In this document: piece after piece, positions 26,163 through 35,958 of the stretch
Numbering within the stretch: position 1 is the stretch's first letter
How the letters are laid out: every line of letters begins with the position of its first letter
Assembly: GCF_001431205.1 (NCBI RefSeq)
Contig: NZ_LGPC01000016.1
Span: 386,141 to 450,140 of the forward strand
DNA: 64,000 bases
Reading direction: 5' to 3'
Source of the DNA: Staphylococcus sp. NAM3COL9
Lineage (GTDB): Bacteria; Bacillota; Bacilli; Staphylococcales; Staphylococcaceae
Made by a program: the position numbers and the translations under genes
The notes under the pieces: generated by a model
What the model saw: the letters and a program-made list of their open reading frames with translations, nothing else
What the model was told of the DNA's origin: nothing
Database searches by the model: none

Positions 26163-26972
26163 TTATCCTTCTTGATTTAAGTAACTTTCAATCACTTGTA
26201 ATACACCAGATTCATCATTAGATGGTGCACGGTGTTGAGCTATCTTTTCAAGTTCTGGGCTACATTTTGCCATAGCATAGCTATGTGTCGTCAATGCAAG
26301 CATTTCTAAGTCATTATTAGCATCTCCAAAAGCTAATAATTCGTCTTGCTCTATTCCCCATTGGTTTAAAAGTGCTTGAATTGCTACACCTTTATTCACT
26401 CCAGGTAAAATAAGATCCACACTCTCAGCACCACTTGTCACAGCACGTATTTCATGCGCATATTCACTTTCCAAACCAGATTTCACTTGCTTTACGATGT
26501 TGTCATCTTTGATTCTCATCGCCACTTTAACAAACTGATCATCTTTGATATCACTAAAATTTTCAACTTTTTCAATATCATAGTAATAGTTGGTAATAAA
26601 ATTCATGAATTCATCGCTACAATCACTTTTAACATATGCTGATTTAACTCCACTTACTATAACATCAGATATATTATAATCCACCATGATTGTCTTCAGA
26701 ATATTAAAAGTAAGTTGTTGATCAAAATGTGAGGAAGACACTAACGTATCATTAACATATGTAACGGCACCATTTTCTGCTACGTACGTAATTTGTGCTT
26801 CCTTTCCTGGGAAATATGATCGTAATTGAGCATATTGGTTTCCACTTGCTACAATAAATTTCATATTACGTTTCGTTACTTCTTTAAATATTTTTTCAAA
26901 ATATATTTCATCAAAAGTATGATTGGATTTAAATAACGTCCCATCTTTGTCTACTGCAATTGCTTTTATCAT
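26163..26972 (-). CDS. HAD superfamily Cof-type phosphatase
   Basis: This 269-residue haloacid dehalogenase-like hydrolase is of the Cof/YidA (IIB) type. It has motif I DKDGTLF (nucleophile Asp near residue 7), motif II with VASGNQ, motif III Lys in GVNKGVA, and motif IV LAFGDANNDLEML. These enzymes act on sugar phosphates, flavin or cofactor phosphates, and the substrate is unknown. I chose the start at 26972 because GGAAGG is 9 bases upstream; the longer frame to 27002 places a Met directly on that site. Confidence 0.9.
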   Translation of the reverse strand: MIKAIAVDKDGTLFKSNHTFDEIYFEKIFKEVTKRNMKFIVASGNQYAQLRSYFPGKEAQITYVAENGAVTYVNDTLVSSSHFDQQLTFNILKTIMVDYNISDVIVSGVKSAYVKSDCSDEFMNFITNYYYDIEKVENFSDIKDDQFVKVAMRIKDDNIVKQVKSGLESEYAHEIRAVTSGAESVDLILPGVNKGVAIQALLNQWGIEQDELLAFGDANNDLEMLALTTHSYAMAKCSPELEKIAQHRAPSNDESGVLQVIESYLNQEG

Positions 26973-27030
26973 CGGTAACATCCTTCCAAATTCGTTATCC
27001 ACCCTAACAATATTTATATATCTACTTACT

Positions 27031-27411
27031 TTACATCACAATAATATTAAATAAATGGCCATCTATGTCACTAAACAAACCACCATAAAATCCTTCTAGC
27101 ATCGTACCACTCTGCAATACTTTACCGCCTGCTTCTTCAACTTTATTTAATAATGCATCAACATCTTGAGACTGGGATACGGAAATAGAAACTAATGCCT
27201 CATTTGAGCCTATATTAGAAAGGTGGGCTGCTTTTTTAAATTGGCTATATTCGATAAGCATGATTATTTTATTATCAATCGTTTGAATTCCTCTCATTTT
27301 ATCCAAAACTGCATCATTTTGCTGAATTTCAAAGCCAATTGCACTAAAAAATGCTTCACTTGCTTTAAGATCTTTTACTGGTAAATTTAGCCATGCTGAT
27401 TTTATATTCAT
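27031..27411 (-). CDS. VOC family protein (glyoxalase/bleomycin-resistance fold)
   Basis: This 126-residue vicinal-oxygen-chelate domain begins WLNLPVKDLKASEAFFSAIGF and has the second half VEEAGGKVLQSGTMLEGFYGGLFSDIDGHLFNIIVM. This is the YaeR/PhnB-like group. Substrate and activity are unknown. I chose the start at 27411 (MNIKS) behind the AGGGGG site. A MarR-type regulator gene lies upstream in the same direction. Confidence 0.88.
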   Translation of the reverse strand: MNIKSAWLNLPVKDLKASEAFFSAIGFEIQQNDAVLDKMRGIQTIDNKIIMLIEYSQFKKAAHLSNIGSNEALVSISVSQSQDVDALLNKVEEAGGKVLQSGTMLEGFYGGLFSDIDGHLFNIIVM

Positions 27412-27570
27412 TTTAACATGCCCCCTATTTTTACTCACCATACCACATCCCACTCTATATGGGTCATTAATCCTCTGATTCAGATTATTTAATACTTATG
27501 CTCTTATGATTATACTTATAGTTCAAGTGACTATTTCCTAGGTTATACCATGAAAATAAGCTCTAATGAA

Positions 27571-27981
27571 TTAACCATCATTAATTTGAGTGAGTTTACG
27601 AATATGCGTTAGGTCTATCTTTTCGATCAATTGTTCATATGTGTCCAATGCTTGTTTAGTCATTGTTAATCCTTCTTTAGTTAGATAGATGTACATAGCG
27701 CGCTGATCTTCAACACATTCTTGTCGATAGACGAGAGGACGATCTGTTTTTTCTATCCTTACAATTAAACGCGACATTGCACTTTGACTCAAATCTACAA
27801 TTTTGATTAAATCATTCATTTTATATTTTTTTCCAGTTGCTGTATAAATTTCGTATAGTACATAAAATTCTTTTAAGCTTAAATGATATTGTTGTTTTAA
27901 GTTTTTTTCTATTAATGATTCTGTATAGTGCACATACTTTGTCATTTCAATCCAATTATTTATTTTTTGCTGTTGTTCCAT
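27571..27981 (-). CDS. MarR family transcriptional regulator
   Basis: This 136-residue winged-helix regulator has HTH helices KYKMNDLIKIVDLSQSAMSRLIVRIEK (about 52-78), the wing with CVEDQRAMYIYLTKEG, and flanking dimerisation helices. A single Cys in the wing (ECVEDQ) could be redox-active, but this is conjecture. It sits 160 bases before the VOC gene on the same strand, the usual position for regulating it, and its other targets are unknown. Confidence 0.85.
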   Translation of the reverse strand: MEQQQKINNWIEMTKYVHYTESLIEKNLKQQYHLSLKEFYVLYEIYTATGKKYKMNDLIKIVDLSQSAMSRLIVRIEKTDRPLVYRQECVEDQRAMYIYLTKEGLTMTKQALDTYEQLIEKIDLTHIRKLTQINDG

Positions 27982-28171
27982 ATAACACCCGCCCTAACAC
28001 TTGTCTAACATCTATATTTATTTTGCATTGCATTTATCTTTTTACATGACATCTTATATTGATTCAACCGCCCTAATTTATCATTAAAAAGTAAGTTGTT
28101 CATTTAAGATTAACACATTCATTATTAAATAAAAAAGTACGCTTCCATACCACTCGCAATATACTTTTCAG

Positions 28172-28222
28172 TAAAAAACATACTGAAAGGCTTTATAAAT
28201 AAAAAGTCCTTTCAGTATGTCC
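28172..28222 (-). terminator. terminator of the fhuD2-like gene
   Basis: On the minus strand ACATACTGAAAGG pairs with CCTTTCAGTATGT and is followed by TTTTTT. The stem is 13 bases, perfect. Confidence 0.8.
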
Positions 28223-28228
28223 AACTCA

Positions 28229-29146
28229 CTATGAATTGCTATTTAATAATTTCTCTTTTAGATCTTTACGTTCGTATTCTAATGAATATGGATCATTCAA
28301 CCAATAAACACCTTCATCTACTTTAAATGTATGATTGTTTTGTACCGCTTCAGTATTTTTCCAAATTTCTTTATTTTCAAATGATAAGTCAGATCCTTTT
28401 GCTACAGGAGTCACAACATAATCACCAGCCATCTCAGGAAGCGCTTCTTCTGAGATATCAGCTAAATCATTTTTCTTTGTTGCTTTTTCTACTGTCTCTG
28501 GCATTTTCAAACCAAATGAGTCGTATAAAATCTCACTACCATGACCATATGTCTTACCTAGTACATAGACTTTTTTATCAAAATCTTTGATGATAGACAC
28601 TGTTGTATCTGCTCCAATGGCATCTTTGATTGCTTTACCATCATCTTTTGTTTTTTGCTCCCAGTCTTCAACCCATTTTTTCGCTTTATCTTCCTTGCCT
28701 ACAATTTTCCCTAGCGCTAAGTGTTGTTCTTTATAGTCGTGTTTTGCATAATCAAAAGCAACAGTTGGCGCTATTTTTTTCATTTTTTTTAAGTTTTTAT
28801 CTGTATTATAAGTAATGATTAAATCTGGTTTGAGTTTCGCGACACTTTCTACATTTTCAGCATCTACCTTCTCAACATCTTTAAATTTTTCTTTTAATAC
28901 TTTACTGCCATCAACGATATTCGCAACACCTACAATATTTGCATCAAGTTGTTTTAAACCACCTGCATATGTTGCACCTAAAACGACAATACGCTTAGGA
29001 TTTTTAGGTATTTTCACTTTATCTCCTGAATCTTGTTTGTAAGTTGTTTTTTCGCTATCTTTTTTAGACGACTTGTCTTCTGAGGCATTGCTACATGCTG
29101 CAAGTATAAGCACCAACACTAACAAAGGTAATAATAGTTTCTTCAT
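28229..29146 (-). CDS. fhuD2: hydroxamate siderophore-binding lipoprotein, FhuD2-like
   Basis: This 305-residue lipoprotein of the FhuD/BtuF class III binding protein family has a lipobox LAAC (Cys at about 18) and a charged linker. Two lobes follow, joined by a long helix, with typical staphylococcal FhuD2 stretches such as IPKNPKRIVV, YAGGLKQLDANI, LGKIVGKEDKAKKW and YWLNDPYSLEYERKDLKEKL. FhuD2 presents ferric hydroxamates to the FhuBG permease with FhuC, which are not in this window. It stands alone between nikE and a MarR gene. I saw no convincing Fur box in the short upstream region. Confidence 0.88.
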   Translation of the reverse strand: MKKLLLPLLVLVLILAACSNASEDKSSKKDSEKTTYKQDSGDKVKIPKNPKRIVVLGATYAGGLKQLDANIVGVANIVDGSKVLKEKFKDVEKVDAENVESVAKLKPDLIITYNTDKNLKKMKKIAPTVAFDYAKHDYKEQHLALGKIVGKEDKAKKWVEDWEQKTKDDGKAIKDAIGADTTVSIIKDFDKKVYVLGKTYGHGSEILYDSFGLKMPETVEKATKKNDLADISEEALPEMAGDYVVTPVAKGSDLSFENKEIWKNTEAVQNNHTFKVDEGVYWLNDPYSLEYERKDLKEKLLNSNS

Positions 29147-29178
29147 TGTTTTTGTCCCCTTTTTTTATAGTATTTTAA

Positions 29179-29206
29179 ATTATACAGGAAGTTATATTAA
29201 ACACAA
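29179..29206 (-). promoter_or_regulatory. candidate promoter of the fhuD2-like gene
   Basis: On the minus strand, TTGTGT (29206-29201) and TATAAT (29184-29179) are 16 bases apart, about 32 bases before the start codon. A Fur site overlapping it would be expected but is not evident. Confidence 0.4.
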
Positions 29207-29276
29207 TCATATATAAAGAATTACTATTTAAAATTCTAAATGATTGTAAATGTTATATAAACAAACAGTTATTTTC

Positions 29277-29966
29277 TTAATATATAGAAAGTAACTGTTT
29301 TGTATATTCATGTCGTTGATCACTAAATAAGTCCTCTATATTAAAATCGTCTACAATGATGCCTTTTTTCATTACAATAACTCTTTGAACCAAATGATTT
29401 AAAAAAGCAATATCATGCGAAATCATTAACATGCCTTTTTGTGTTCTGTGATGATAATCTTTCAGAACTTCAATCATTTTTTGCTCCGCAATAACATCTA
29501 AGCTGGCTGTAATTTCATCACATAGAAGCATATCTGGTTCCAACATAAGTGTGCGTATTGTATTAAATCGCTGCAATTGACCACCGCTTAATTCATCAGG
29601 TAACCTATCCAACAACTTAGCATCTAATTCCATAAATGTCATCAATGCTTTCATTCTTCGATTTACATCACTCGTAACAGTGTCTTTATAATACTGTATA
29701 GGCTCTGCTAAGGATTTCTTCATATTAAATTTCGGATTAAAACTGTCATATGCATGCTGAAATATAGGTAATAATGTTAATCCGTGCGTGCTGATTAGAC
29801 CTTGATTAGGTTGAAGTAAACCTAGCATGAGATGCGCTAAAGTTGTCTTTCCTGAACCACTTTCACCTACAATACCAATAATTTCCTCCGCTTTTATGGT
29901 CAGGTTAATATTAGTTAAAATAGGCTCTTGATCGTATTTAAAGTTTATTCCTGTTAATTCAATCAT
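29277..29966 (-). CDS. nikE: nickel ABC transporter ATP-binding protein NikE
   Basis: This 229-residue ABC ATPase is the second ATPase of an Opp/Dpp/Nik-type importer. It has Walker A GESGSGKTT near residue 36, signature LSGGQLQR near 137, Walker B MLLCDEIT near 157 and the switch SHD near 192. The start at 29966 (MIEL) follows GGGAG by 8 bases and overlaps the nikD stop by 8 bases. The gene is last in the nikABCDE run next to urease, so nickel (or nickel complex) is the expected cargo. Confidence 0.88.
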   Translation of the reverse strand: MIELTGINFKYDQEPILTNINLTIKAEEIIGIVGESGSGKTTLAHLMLGLLQPNQGLISTHGLTLLPIFQHAYDSFNPKFNMKKSLAEPIQYYKDTVTSDVNRRMKALMTFMELDAKLLDRLPDELSGGQLQRFNTIRTLMLEPDMLLCDEITASLDVIAEQKMIEVLKDYHHRTQKGMLMISHDIAFLNHLVQRVIVMKKGIIVDDFNIEDLFSDQRHEYTKQLLSIY

Positions 29967-30738
29967 AATCATTCTCCCTTCTTAGCTGGCTACGGGAATT
30001 AAATAACTTCAAGCTATAAGGGTTTACATTGTGATTTTTAAAGGCTTTAACATGATTAGAATCTATCACTTCTCCGTGGTGTATCACATTAATCCAGTCA
30101 CTAAAATCTAAAACATGTGATAAATTATGTGTAATTATTAATAAAGTCACTTGATGCACTTCCGCCAAATGTTTAATTAAGTTCATTACATTATAACCCG
30201 TTATCGCATCTAATGATGATGTTGGTTCATCAGCGATAATGACTTCTGGATTCAACATTAAAACACTCGCAATTTGCACCCTAGCAAGTTGGCCTCCAGA
30301 TAAGCTAAAACAGTATCGTTCCATAACTTGATCAGGTGCTAAATCTACCCATTGTAATGCCTTTGTGACAAATTGCTTTGCTACTGTTTTTTTTACTTTA
30401 TAGTGCATTCTATAAATAGCTATAAGTTGCTTACCAAGTTTTGTATGATCATTAAAACTGTGTGTATAGTCTTGAGAAATAAAACCTATATCTTTGCCTA
30501 ATAAAGTATGCATATCTCTGACATTTTGCTTTTTGTAATATAGTGCATCGAAATCCATATCTAATGCGTGTGGTACACGTTGAACGAGTGCTTTGGCAGT
30601 TAAACTTTTGCCTGAACCACTTTCGCCAACTAGGACATTTACTTTACTTTGTTTTAGCCCTAGATTGATATTATGGATGAGTTCAGTTCCTGAATTATCT
30701 TTAATTGATAGATTGGATATCTCGAGAATATTAGTCAT
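29959..30738 (-). CDS. nikD: nickel ABC transporter ATP-binding protein NikD
   Basis: This 259-residue ABC ATPase of the OppD/NikD type has Walker [13 protein letters not shown] near residue 35, signature [12 protein letters not shown] near 152, Walker [13 protein letters not shown] near 172 and the switch TH near 205. I chose the start at 30738 (MTNILEI) because GGAAG precedes it; it overlaps the nikC stop by 8 bases, showing translational coupling. It works with NikE to power nickel uptake. Confidence 0.9.
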   Translation of the reverse strand: MTNILEISNLSIKDNSGTELIHNINLGLKQSKVNVLVGESGSGKSLTAKALVQRVPHALDMDFDALYYKKQNVRDMHTLLGKDIGFISQDYTHSFNDHTKLGKQLIAIYRMHYKVKKTVAKQFVTKALQWVDLAPDQVMERYCFSLSGGQLARVQIASVLMLNPEVIIADEPTSSLDAITGYNVMNLIKHLAEVHQVTLLIITHNLSHVLDFSDWINVIHHGEVIDSNHVKAFKNHNVNPYSLKLFNSRSQLRRENDYD

Positions 30739-31552
30739 CCAAATCACGCTTCCCTTTTAATAATTTATCTCGTAATGCATCACCAGCTAAATTGAATAAT
30801 AAAATTGTTAGTGTAATTAAAGTTGCTGGAACAATTAATAGTAATGGATAAGCGCTGATATAGTCACGTCCAGCATTAAGCATTGCACCCCATTCAGGTG
30901 AAGGTGGTTGCGCACCTAGTCCTAAAAAGGATAGTGATGAAATATAAAGAATGATTTTACCAAAATCCACAGTCATCAGCACAATAACAGATGGCGTAAC
31001 TTGTGGTAAAAAATGTTTCCAAATAATTGTACGCGTTGGCACATTAAATAGCTTAGCCATTTGTATATAAGGTTTCATCATTTCACTGCTTACTACAGAA
31101 CGTGTAAGTCTTGTATATGTCATCCATTTAATTATTGTAATAGCGATGACTAAATTCCAAATACTTGGTTTAAAAAAGCTAGCAAATGCAATCATCAATA
31201 CAAATTCCGGAATACTTAGTCCAATGTCAATTAAACGCATAATCACTGTATCAACGATGCCCTTTTTATATCCTGCTAGAAGTCCGAGTGGGACACCAAT
31301 AATTACCGTAACAAGTAATGTAATCAAACTAATGAGTAAAGTGTACCTTGCCCCAACGATAACTCTCGATAATAAATCTCTACCATAATCATCTGTTCCT
31401 AACCAGTGGCTCAAACTTGGCATTTCCAAAGCATTATCTAAATGTACTTCTAACGCACTATTAATTGAAACAAAAAATTGCGCTATTATAATTACGATGA
31501 GATAGAAGGCGAAAGCATAGAAAATGAGATTGTGTTTATTAATATGTTTCAT
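30731..31552 (-). CDS. nikC: nickel ABC transporter permease NikC
   Basis: This 273-residue permease of the DppC/NikC type has about six membrane helices. It carries the typical N-terminal [21 protein letters not shown] motif and the EAA loop with LARSVVSS/MAKLFN-like helices before a conserved [13 protein letters not shown] segment. Its start overlaps the nikB stop by one base (TAATG). It forms the membrane pore with NikB. Confidence 0.92.
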   Translation of the reverse strand: MKHINKHNLIFYAFAFYLIVIIIAQFFVSINSALEVHLDNALEMPSLSHWLGTDDYGRDLLSRVIVGARYTLLISLITLLVTVIIGVPLGLLAGYKKGIVDTVIMRLIDIGLSIPEFVLMIAFASFFKPSIWNLVIAITIIKWMTYTRLTRSVVSSEMMKPYIQMAKLFNVPTRTIIWKHFLPQVTPSVIVLMTVDFGKIILYISSLSFLGLGAQPPSPEWGAMLNAGRDYISAYPLLLIVPATLITLTILLFNLAGDALRDKLLKGKRDLDD

Positions 31553-32529
31553 TACCTCTCACCATCCTGACGCTCTACTTTAGTCTTTTTACGTTTTTTA
31601 TCGTATCGACGTTTTGGATCTAACCATAATAGCAGTATGTCACTGATAGTGTTAGCTAGAACTACAAAGAAGCCGATCATAAGGACTGCCCCTTGCACAA
31701 CAGGATAATCCCTTGCTCTAATACTATCAACTAGGAAATGGCCAATACCTGGTATGCTAAATAAGTTCTCAATAACAACTGTGCCTCCGATAAGACTCCC
31801 TATAGACATACCCAAGACTGTAACAACCGGTATAATAGCAGGTTTAAACAAGTCTTTCCATAAAATATAACGTTCAGACATCCCTCTGAGTCGAGCCGCT
31901 TCGACTTCTTTTGATTGGTAAAGTTCTACTAAATTAGAACGCATTAACCTGACATAATAGGCGCTCATACCTACACTAAGTGCTATCACAGGTAATACGT
32001 ACCCTGCTAACGAATCTAATCCAGATGATGGAAGTAAGTTGAGTTTTTGAGCGAATACATATATCAATAAGGTTCCCAAAAAAAAGGAAGGTATACTAAC
32101 AGTAAAAGATGTAACTGTCCGTATCAATGTATCAATCCAACTGTGATAGTATTTCGCTGCAATAATACCTAATGGTACTGCTACAATAAAAACAATAATA
32201 ATAGTCAAAACAGCAATGAATGCTGTAGGTGGCGTATAATAAATCAATTCATTGATTACAGGTTCACCTGTTTGATAACTCGTACCAAAGTTCAATTGTA
32301 CAATTTGCCCTAACCATTGAATGTATTGGATGACTACGGGTTGATCTAAACCTAATTTTTGTTTGGTGGCTTCAATTTGTTCACTTGAAACGTTAGCTAC
32401 ATCTAAATGTAAAATTTTGTCGACTGGGTCTCCTGGCGTAAGCTTCATTAATATAAAAGTGATAGTAGAAAGGACAAACAATACAATGATCATTTGTCCA
32501 ATTCTATAAAATATATTTTTTAATATCAT
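31552..32529 (-). CDS. nikB: nickel ABC transporter permease NikB
   Basis: This 325-residue permease of the DppB/NikB type begins with the standard [12 protein letters not shown] segment and has an [26 protein letters not shown] periplasmic-type loop. About six helices follow, with the EAA region near [24 protein letters not shown]. The C-terminus is very basic ([11 protein letters not shown]). Its start overlaps the nikA stop by four bases (ATGA), so the nik operon is tightly coupled. Confidence 0.92.
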   Translation of the reverse strand: MILKNIFYRIGQMIIVLFVLSTITFILMKLTPGDPVDKILHLDVANVSSEQIEATKQKLGLDQPVVIQYIQWLGQIVQLNFGTSYQTGEPVINELIYYTPPTAFIAVLTIIIVFIVAVPLGIIAAKYYHSWIDTLIRTVTSFTVSIPSFFLGTLLIYVFAQKLNLLPSSGLDSLAGYVLPVIALSVGMSAYYVRLMRSNLVELYQSKEVEAARLRGMSERYILWKDLFKPAIIPVVTVLGMSIGSLIGGTVVIENLFSIPGIGHFLVDSIRARDYPVVQGAVLMIGFFVVLANTISDILLLWLDPKRRYDKKRKKTKVERQDGER

Positions 32530-34004
32530 TGTTTTTTATCCACTTTATAATCGATAAGGTAGACGCCTTCAGGTGTTGCTTTTAAGTTTTCTACATTTTT
32601 ACTCATACCGACAATATTATCATTATATGAAATATAGCTATTTGCTAAGTCATTGCTAGTTATATCAATAATTTCATTTGTTAAACGATTACGTTCATTT
32701 GTATCTACTGTTTTATTAAATTGATTTATTAGCCCAGTCACTTTTTCATTATCATAATCACCTGCGTTAATCGCACCTTGTGGTTTATACGCTTGGTTGA
32801 AGAAATAACCTGTGTCTCCTCTTGGAATCGTACCAAAGCTATAAAGTGATGCGTCCCACTGACTTTTATCTTTCAGGTAACCTTGGATGTCATCCACATT
32901 ACGTAATTTAATATCAATATTTGCTTTTTTAGCATCTGATTGGATGACTTGTGCAATTTTCGGAAGCTCTGGACGCCCATTATATGTTGAGACTGTTAAT
33001 TGTAATGGATGTTCTTTTGTATAGCCTTCTTTTTCCATTATTTTCTTAGCTTTATCTATATCTTGTTTCTGTATTTGTTGATCCTCTATGAAATCTAATT
33101 TTGTATTGAAAGGTCCAGTCGCTGGTTCAGCATGACCTTTAGACACATTTTTAGCAATACTTTCACGATCTATTACTTTATCGAGTGCTTCGCGTACAGG
33201 TTGAGTCATCTTATCACTTGTATGGTTATATAAGAGTAAGCCTGTTCTAAATCCTGAGACACTTGATACATTTGTTTTATCATTCTCTTTTAGCGTTTTC
33301 ACTTTTTCAACAGGTACATCTGTCATGACATCTGCTTTACCTGATTCTAAATCACTTGTACGTGCGTTACCATCCTCTTGATATGTAACATTGATATGCT
33401 CTAGTTTCGGTTTACCTTGCCAATAATCCTTATTCTGATCTAACTTAATTTTTTGAGATTGCTTATAGTCTTTAATTTGATATGGCCCAGTACCAACAGG
33501 GGTTGTATTAACATCGCCCGCTGCTTCCGTATCATAAATCGCTGAAAATGGACTAGCAAGCTCTGAAACTAATTCAGGATATGCTTCTTTTGTCGTAATC
33601 GTAACATTTTGTCTGTCTACTTTAATGTCCTTGATAGGAAGTGAACCTTTTACCAAGTCACTTTTCTCAATACTTTCTTCCAAACTAGACTTCACTGCTT
33701 TACCAGTCACTTTTTTACCATTTTGAAATTTAATATCATCTTTTATTTTCAAATCTAGTTGAGTTGGTGACTTTTGATTATACGATTCAACTAATAATTT
33801 TTGAACTTTTCCTTCGGCGGAGGCTTTAAACAAAGATTCTGCTGCACCAATTTTCACTGGCACATCTGTTTCATAAGGGGCAATTGAAGTTGTTTTTAGA
33901 GGTAACTCAATGTCTAATGTGTTTGCTTTAGATTGATTTCCAGATCCACTGCAACCTGCTAAAGTAATTGCTGCGGTTGCAAACAATACAACTATTCTTT
34001 TCAT
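32526..34004 (-). CDS. nikA: nickel ABC transporter substrate-binding lipoprotein NikA
   Basis: This 492-residue cluster C binding protein has lipobox LAGC with Cys at about 18. It opens NTLDIELPLKTTSIAPYETDVPVKIGAAES, which is the staphylococcal NikA/Opp2A plan and not that of CntA, and carries the PVGTGPYQIKDYKQSQKIKL central motif. It captures nickel, probably as a chelate, outside the cell and hands it to NikBC. It is first in nikABCDE, separated by a terminator from the urea transporter gene. The link with urease nearby supports nickel as cargo; NikA in S. aureus is known to supply urease. Confidence 0.9.
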   Translation of the reverse strand: MKRIVVLFATAAITLAGCSGSGNQSKANTLDIELPLKTTSIAPYETDVPVKIGAAESLFKASAEGKVQKLLVESYNQKSPTQLDLKIKDDIKFQNGKKVTGKAVKSSLEESIEKSDLVKGSLPIKDIKVDRQNVTITTKEAYPELVSELASPFSAIYDTEAAGDVNTTPVGTGPYQIKDYKQSQKIKLDQNKDYWQGKPKLEHINVTYQEDGNARTSDLESGKADVMTDVPVEKVKTLKENDKTNVSSVSGFRTGLLLYNHTSDKMTQPVREALDKVIDRESIAKNVSKGHAEPATGPFNTKLDFIEDQQIQKQDIDKAKKIMEKEGYTKEHPLQLTVSTYNGRPELPKIAQVIQSDAKKANIDIKLRNVDDIQGYLKDKSQWDASLYSFGTIPRGDTGYFFNQAYKPQGAINAGDYDNEKVTGLINQFNKTVDTNERNRLTNEIIDITSNDLANSYISYNDNIVGMSKNVENLKATPEGVYLIDYKVDKKQ

Positions 34005-34065
34005 TTACATTCCTTCTTTCTAAAAAATTACTCTTAAAATCAATTAGAAATTTATATTAAAAAAC

Positions 34066-34112
34066 TCAAAACAATATGGTTAACTACACTTTTAATCATA
34101 TTGTTTTAATTT
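34066..34112. terminator. bidirectional terminator between urea transporter and nik operon
   Basis: AAAACAATATG (34068-34078) pairs with CATATTGTTTT (34097-34107), with U-run on the minus strand. Confidence 0.75.
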
Positions 34113-34123
34113 TTAATGTTATA

Positions 34124-35029
34124 TCACTCTATTTCTTGTTCTTTCATTTGATTACCCGCAAATAACATAATCCACGTAGCAATAATAAATGGCAATGTAA
34201 ATACCGGCAAGCCAAATGGCGTTAATAACGTAGTCATGCCTGCATGTAATACGACAGTTAGCAGAATGCCTAACACAATACTTATATAACGCGGAATCCT
34301 AGTACTAAATGCTACACCTAAAGCTAACACTGTAAGTATGACATTATAACCAAATAGACCATCATTAATTTGGTCGTGATTACCACCAAGAACCGTGACT
34401 GCTGCAAAACCTATAATATTTGCAATTATTGCAAATATACCTGCTTTTCTAGAGGCAATAAAAATACCAACAAGAATTAATATACCTGCGATCATATTTT
34501 TGAGTAAAAAGATTTCACTGAAACCCGTTAAAAATGCACTTATAAAATCGATACTATGACCAGAAAACTTAATTTCCTGAACAACATTCGGCAATATATT
34601 AACATCTGCGTTCACAAATTTAAATTGGAATGACATGAGTAATACAATCCAACTTACAAATACATATGGCATTGTTAACATTGGCACACCAAATGGTTTG
34701 AAAAACTCTCTGAATGCCGAACCAATGGGCATCGTTATAATAACTGCGAGTAATACAATAACCACACTATACCATTCTGGCACCAAAAATAATGTTAATG
34801 CAATCGCAGTCAATACGGGATTGAACCCGGCCAATCCCGTATTGATTTCTTCCTGTGAATAATTCGTGCGTTTTGCGAGCAATAACGAAATGACACTTGC
34901 AATTAAAGCCATTAGTCCTACTTTCCAATTGCCTACAAAAATACCTGCTAAAATAAACAACCCTGTCCACGAATTGTTCAGTAATAATACCTGCGCAATA
35001 TTCTTCAATATTATCCGAATTGCGTCCAC
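34124..35029 (-). CDS. urea transporter (UT family)
   Basis: This 301-residue protein of about ten helices is built from two homologous halves. Each half carries the NxGLxGFNPVLTAIALTLFL-like motif (near 64-80) or NDGLFGYNVILTVLALGVA (near 222-240), which lines the urea path in bacterial UT-type channels. The LTMPYVF and FTLPFIIATWI stretches close each half. It lets urea enter the cell. It is divergent from the ureABCEFGD operon, about 210 bases away, so urea entry and use are placed under neighbouring promoters. Confidence 0.93.
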   Translation of the reverse strand: MDAIRIILKNIAQVLLLNNSWTGLFILAGIFVGNWKVGLMALIASVISLLLAKRTNYSQEEINTGLAGFNPVLTAIALTLFLVPEWYSVVIVLLAVIITMPIGSAFREFFKPFGVPMLTMPYVFVSWIVLLMSFQFKFVNADVNILPNVVQEIKFSGHSIDFISAFLTGFSEIFLLKNMIAGILILVGIFIASRKAGIFAIIANIIGFAAVTVLGGNHDQINDGLFGYNVILTVLALGVAFSTRIPRYISIVLGILLTVVLHAGMTTLLTPFGLPVFTLPFIIATWIMLFAGNQMKEQEIE

Positions 35030-35241
35030 ATCGTCACCTGATTTCTATATACTTTGACTTAAATAATAATATATTAATATCTACGAAATTTAAAGAGATA
35101 CATATCATTCATTATAAAAGTCTTTTTTATTTTTCACGCTTGCAAGGGGTTATTCTTGTAGTTAAATTATAATCAGCCTATTATTGAAAATGTGGAGATA
35201 AATAACGTACACATATTAATAATTGAAAGGTAGTGAAGCTC

Positions 35242-35544
35242 GTGCATTTTACTCAACGTGAACAAGATAAGTTGATGTTAGTCGTAGCTGCAGATTTAGC
35301 ACGCAGACGCCAACAACGAGGGTTAAAGTTAAATTATCCAGAAGCAGTAGCCATAATTAGTTTCGAACTACTTGAAGGTGCTAGAGATGGGAAAACTGTA
35401 GCAGAACTTATGAGTTATGGGAAACAAATATTAAGTGAAGATGATGTGATGGAAGGCGTTGCCGACATGCTAACAGAAATGGAAATTGAAGCGACCTTCC
35501 CTGACGGAACTAAATTAATTACCGTCCATCACCCAATTGTATAA
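35242..35544 (+). CDS. ureA: urease subunit gamma UreA
   Basis: This 100-residue gamma subunit starts [13 protein letters not shown] and ends [19 protein letters not shown], both family hallmarks. The start is a GTG at 35242, since AAAGG lies 11 bases upstream and family members start with MHFT; an earlier in-frame GTG at 35233 is too close to that site. First gene of ureABCEFGD, the complete enzyme and accessory operon. Confidence 0.96.
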   Translation: MHFTQREQDKLMLVVAADLARRRQQRGLKLNYPEAVAIISFELLEGARDGKTVAELMSYGKQILSEDDVMEGVADMLTEMEIEATFPDGTKLITVHHPIV

Positions 35545-35559
35545 AGGAGGATTTATATT

Positions 35560-35958
35560 ATGAAACCTGGTGAAATTATAGTTAAACGTACAGAAATAGA
35601 AGTAAACAAAGGTCATGAATCCACAATACTTAATGTAAAAAATACTGGAGATCGACCAATACAAGTCGGCTCACATTATCACTTTTTCGAAGCGAATCCA
35701 GCGCTAGACTTTGACCATGAAAAAGCCTATGGTAAACGATTGGATATTCCGGCAGGTGCAGCCGTTCGTTTTGAACCGGGTGATGAGAAAGAAATTCAAC
35801 TCGTTGAATATTCTGGCAAACGAAAAATTTATGGTTTTCACGGTGCTGTGAATGGGCCAATTGATGAATCTCGTGTCTATAGAGATGAAGATTTATCAAC
35901 AGATGAAGTAAATGAAGATGACGAAAATGCTAATAAAGAAAGTGGGTATAAAGCATGA
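35560..35958 (+). CDS. ureB: urease subunit beta UreB
   Basis: This 132-residue beta subunit carries the [15 protein letters not shown] start and the [18 protein letters not shown] core. The C-terminal 30 residues are acidic, beginning near [15 protein letters not shown]. Its stop overlaps the ureC start by four bases (ATGA). Together with UreA and UreC it forms the apoenzyme. Confidence 0.96.
   Translation: MKPGEIIVKRTEIEVNKGHESTILNVKNTGDRPIQVGSHYHFFEANPALDFDHEKAYGKRLDIPAGAAVRFEPGDEKEIQLVEYSGKRKIYGFHGAVNGPIDESRVYRDEDLSTDEVNEDDENANKESGYKA

Noticed and set aside
29147..29276. Fur box ahead of the fhuD2-like gene
   Set aside because: Expected from function, but no 15- to 19-base inverted repeat close to the Fur consensus is visible.
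28229..34004. nik genes as oligopeptide (Opp) importer
   Set aside because: The binding protein matches the staphylococcal NikA plan and the neighbours are urease genes; an Opp function is less likely though not excluded.
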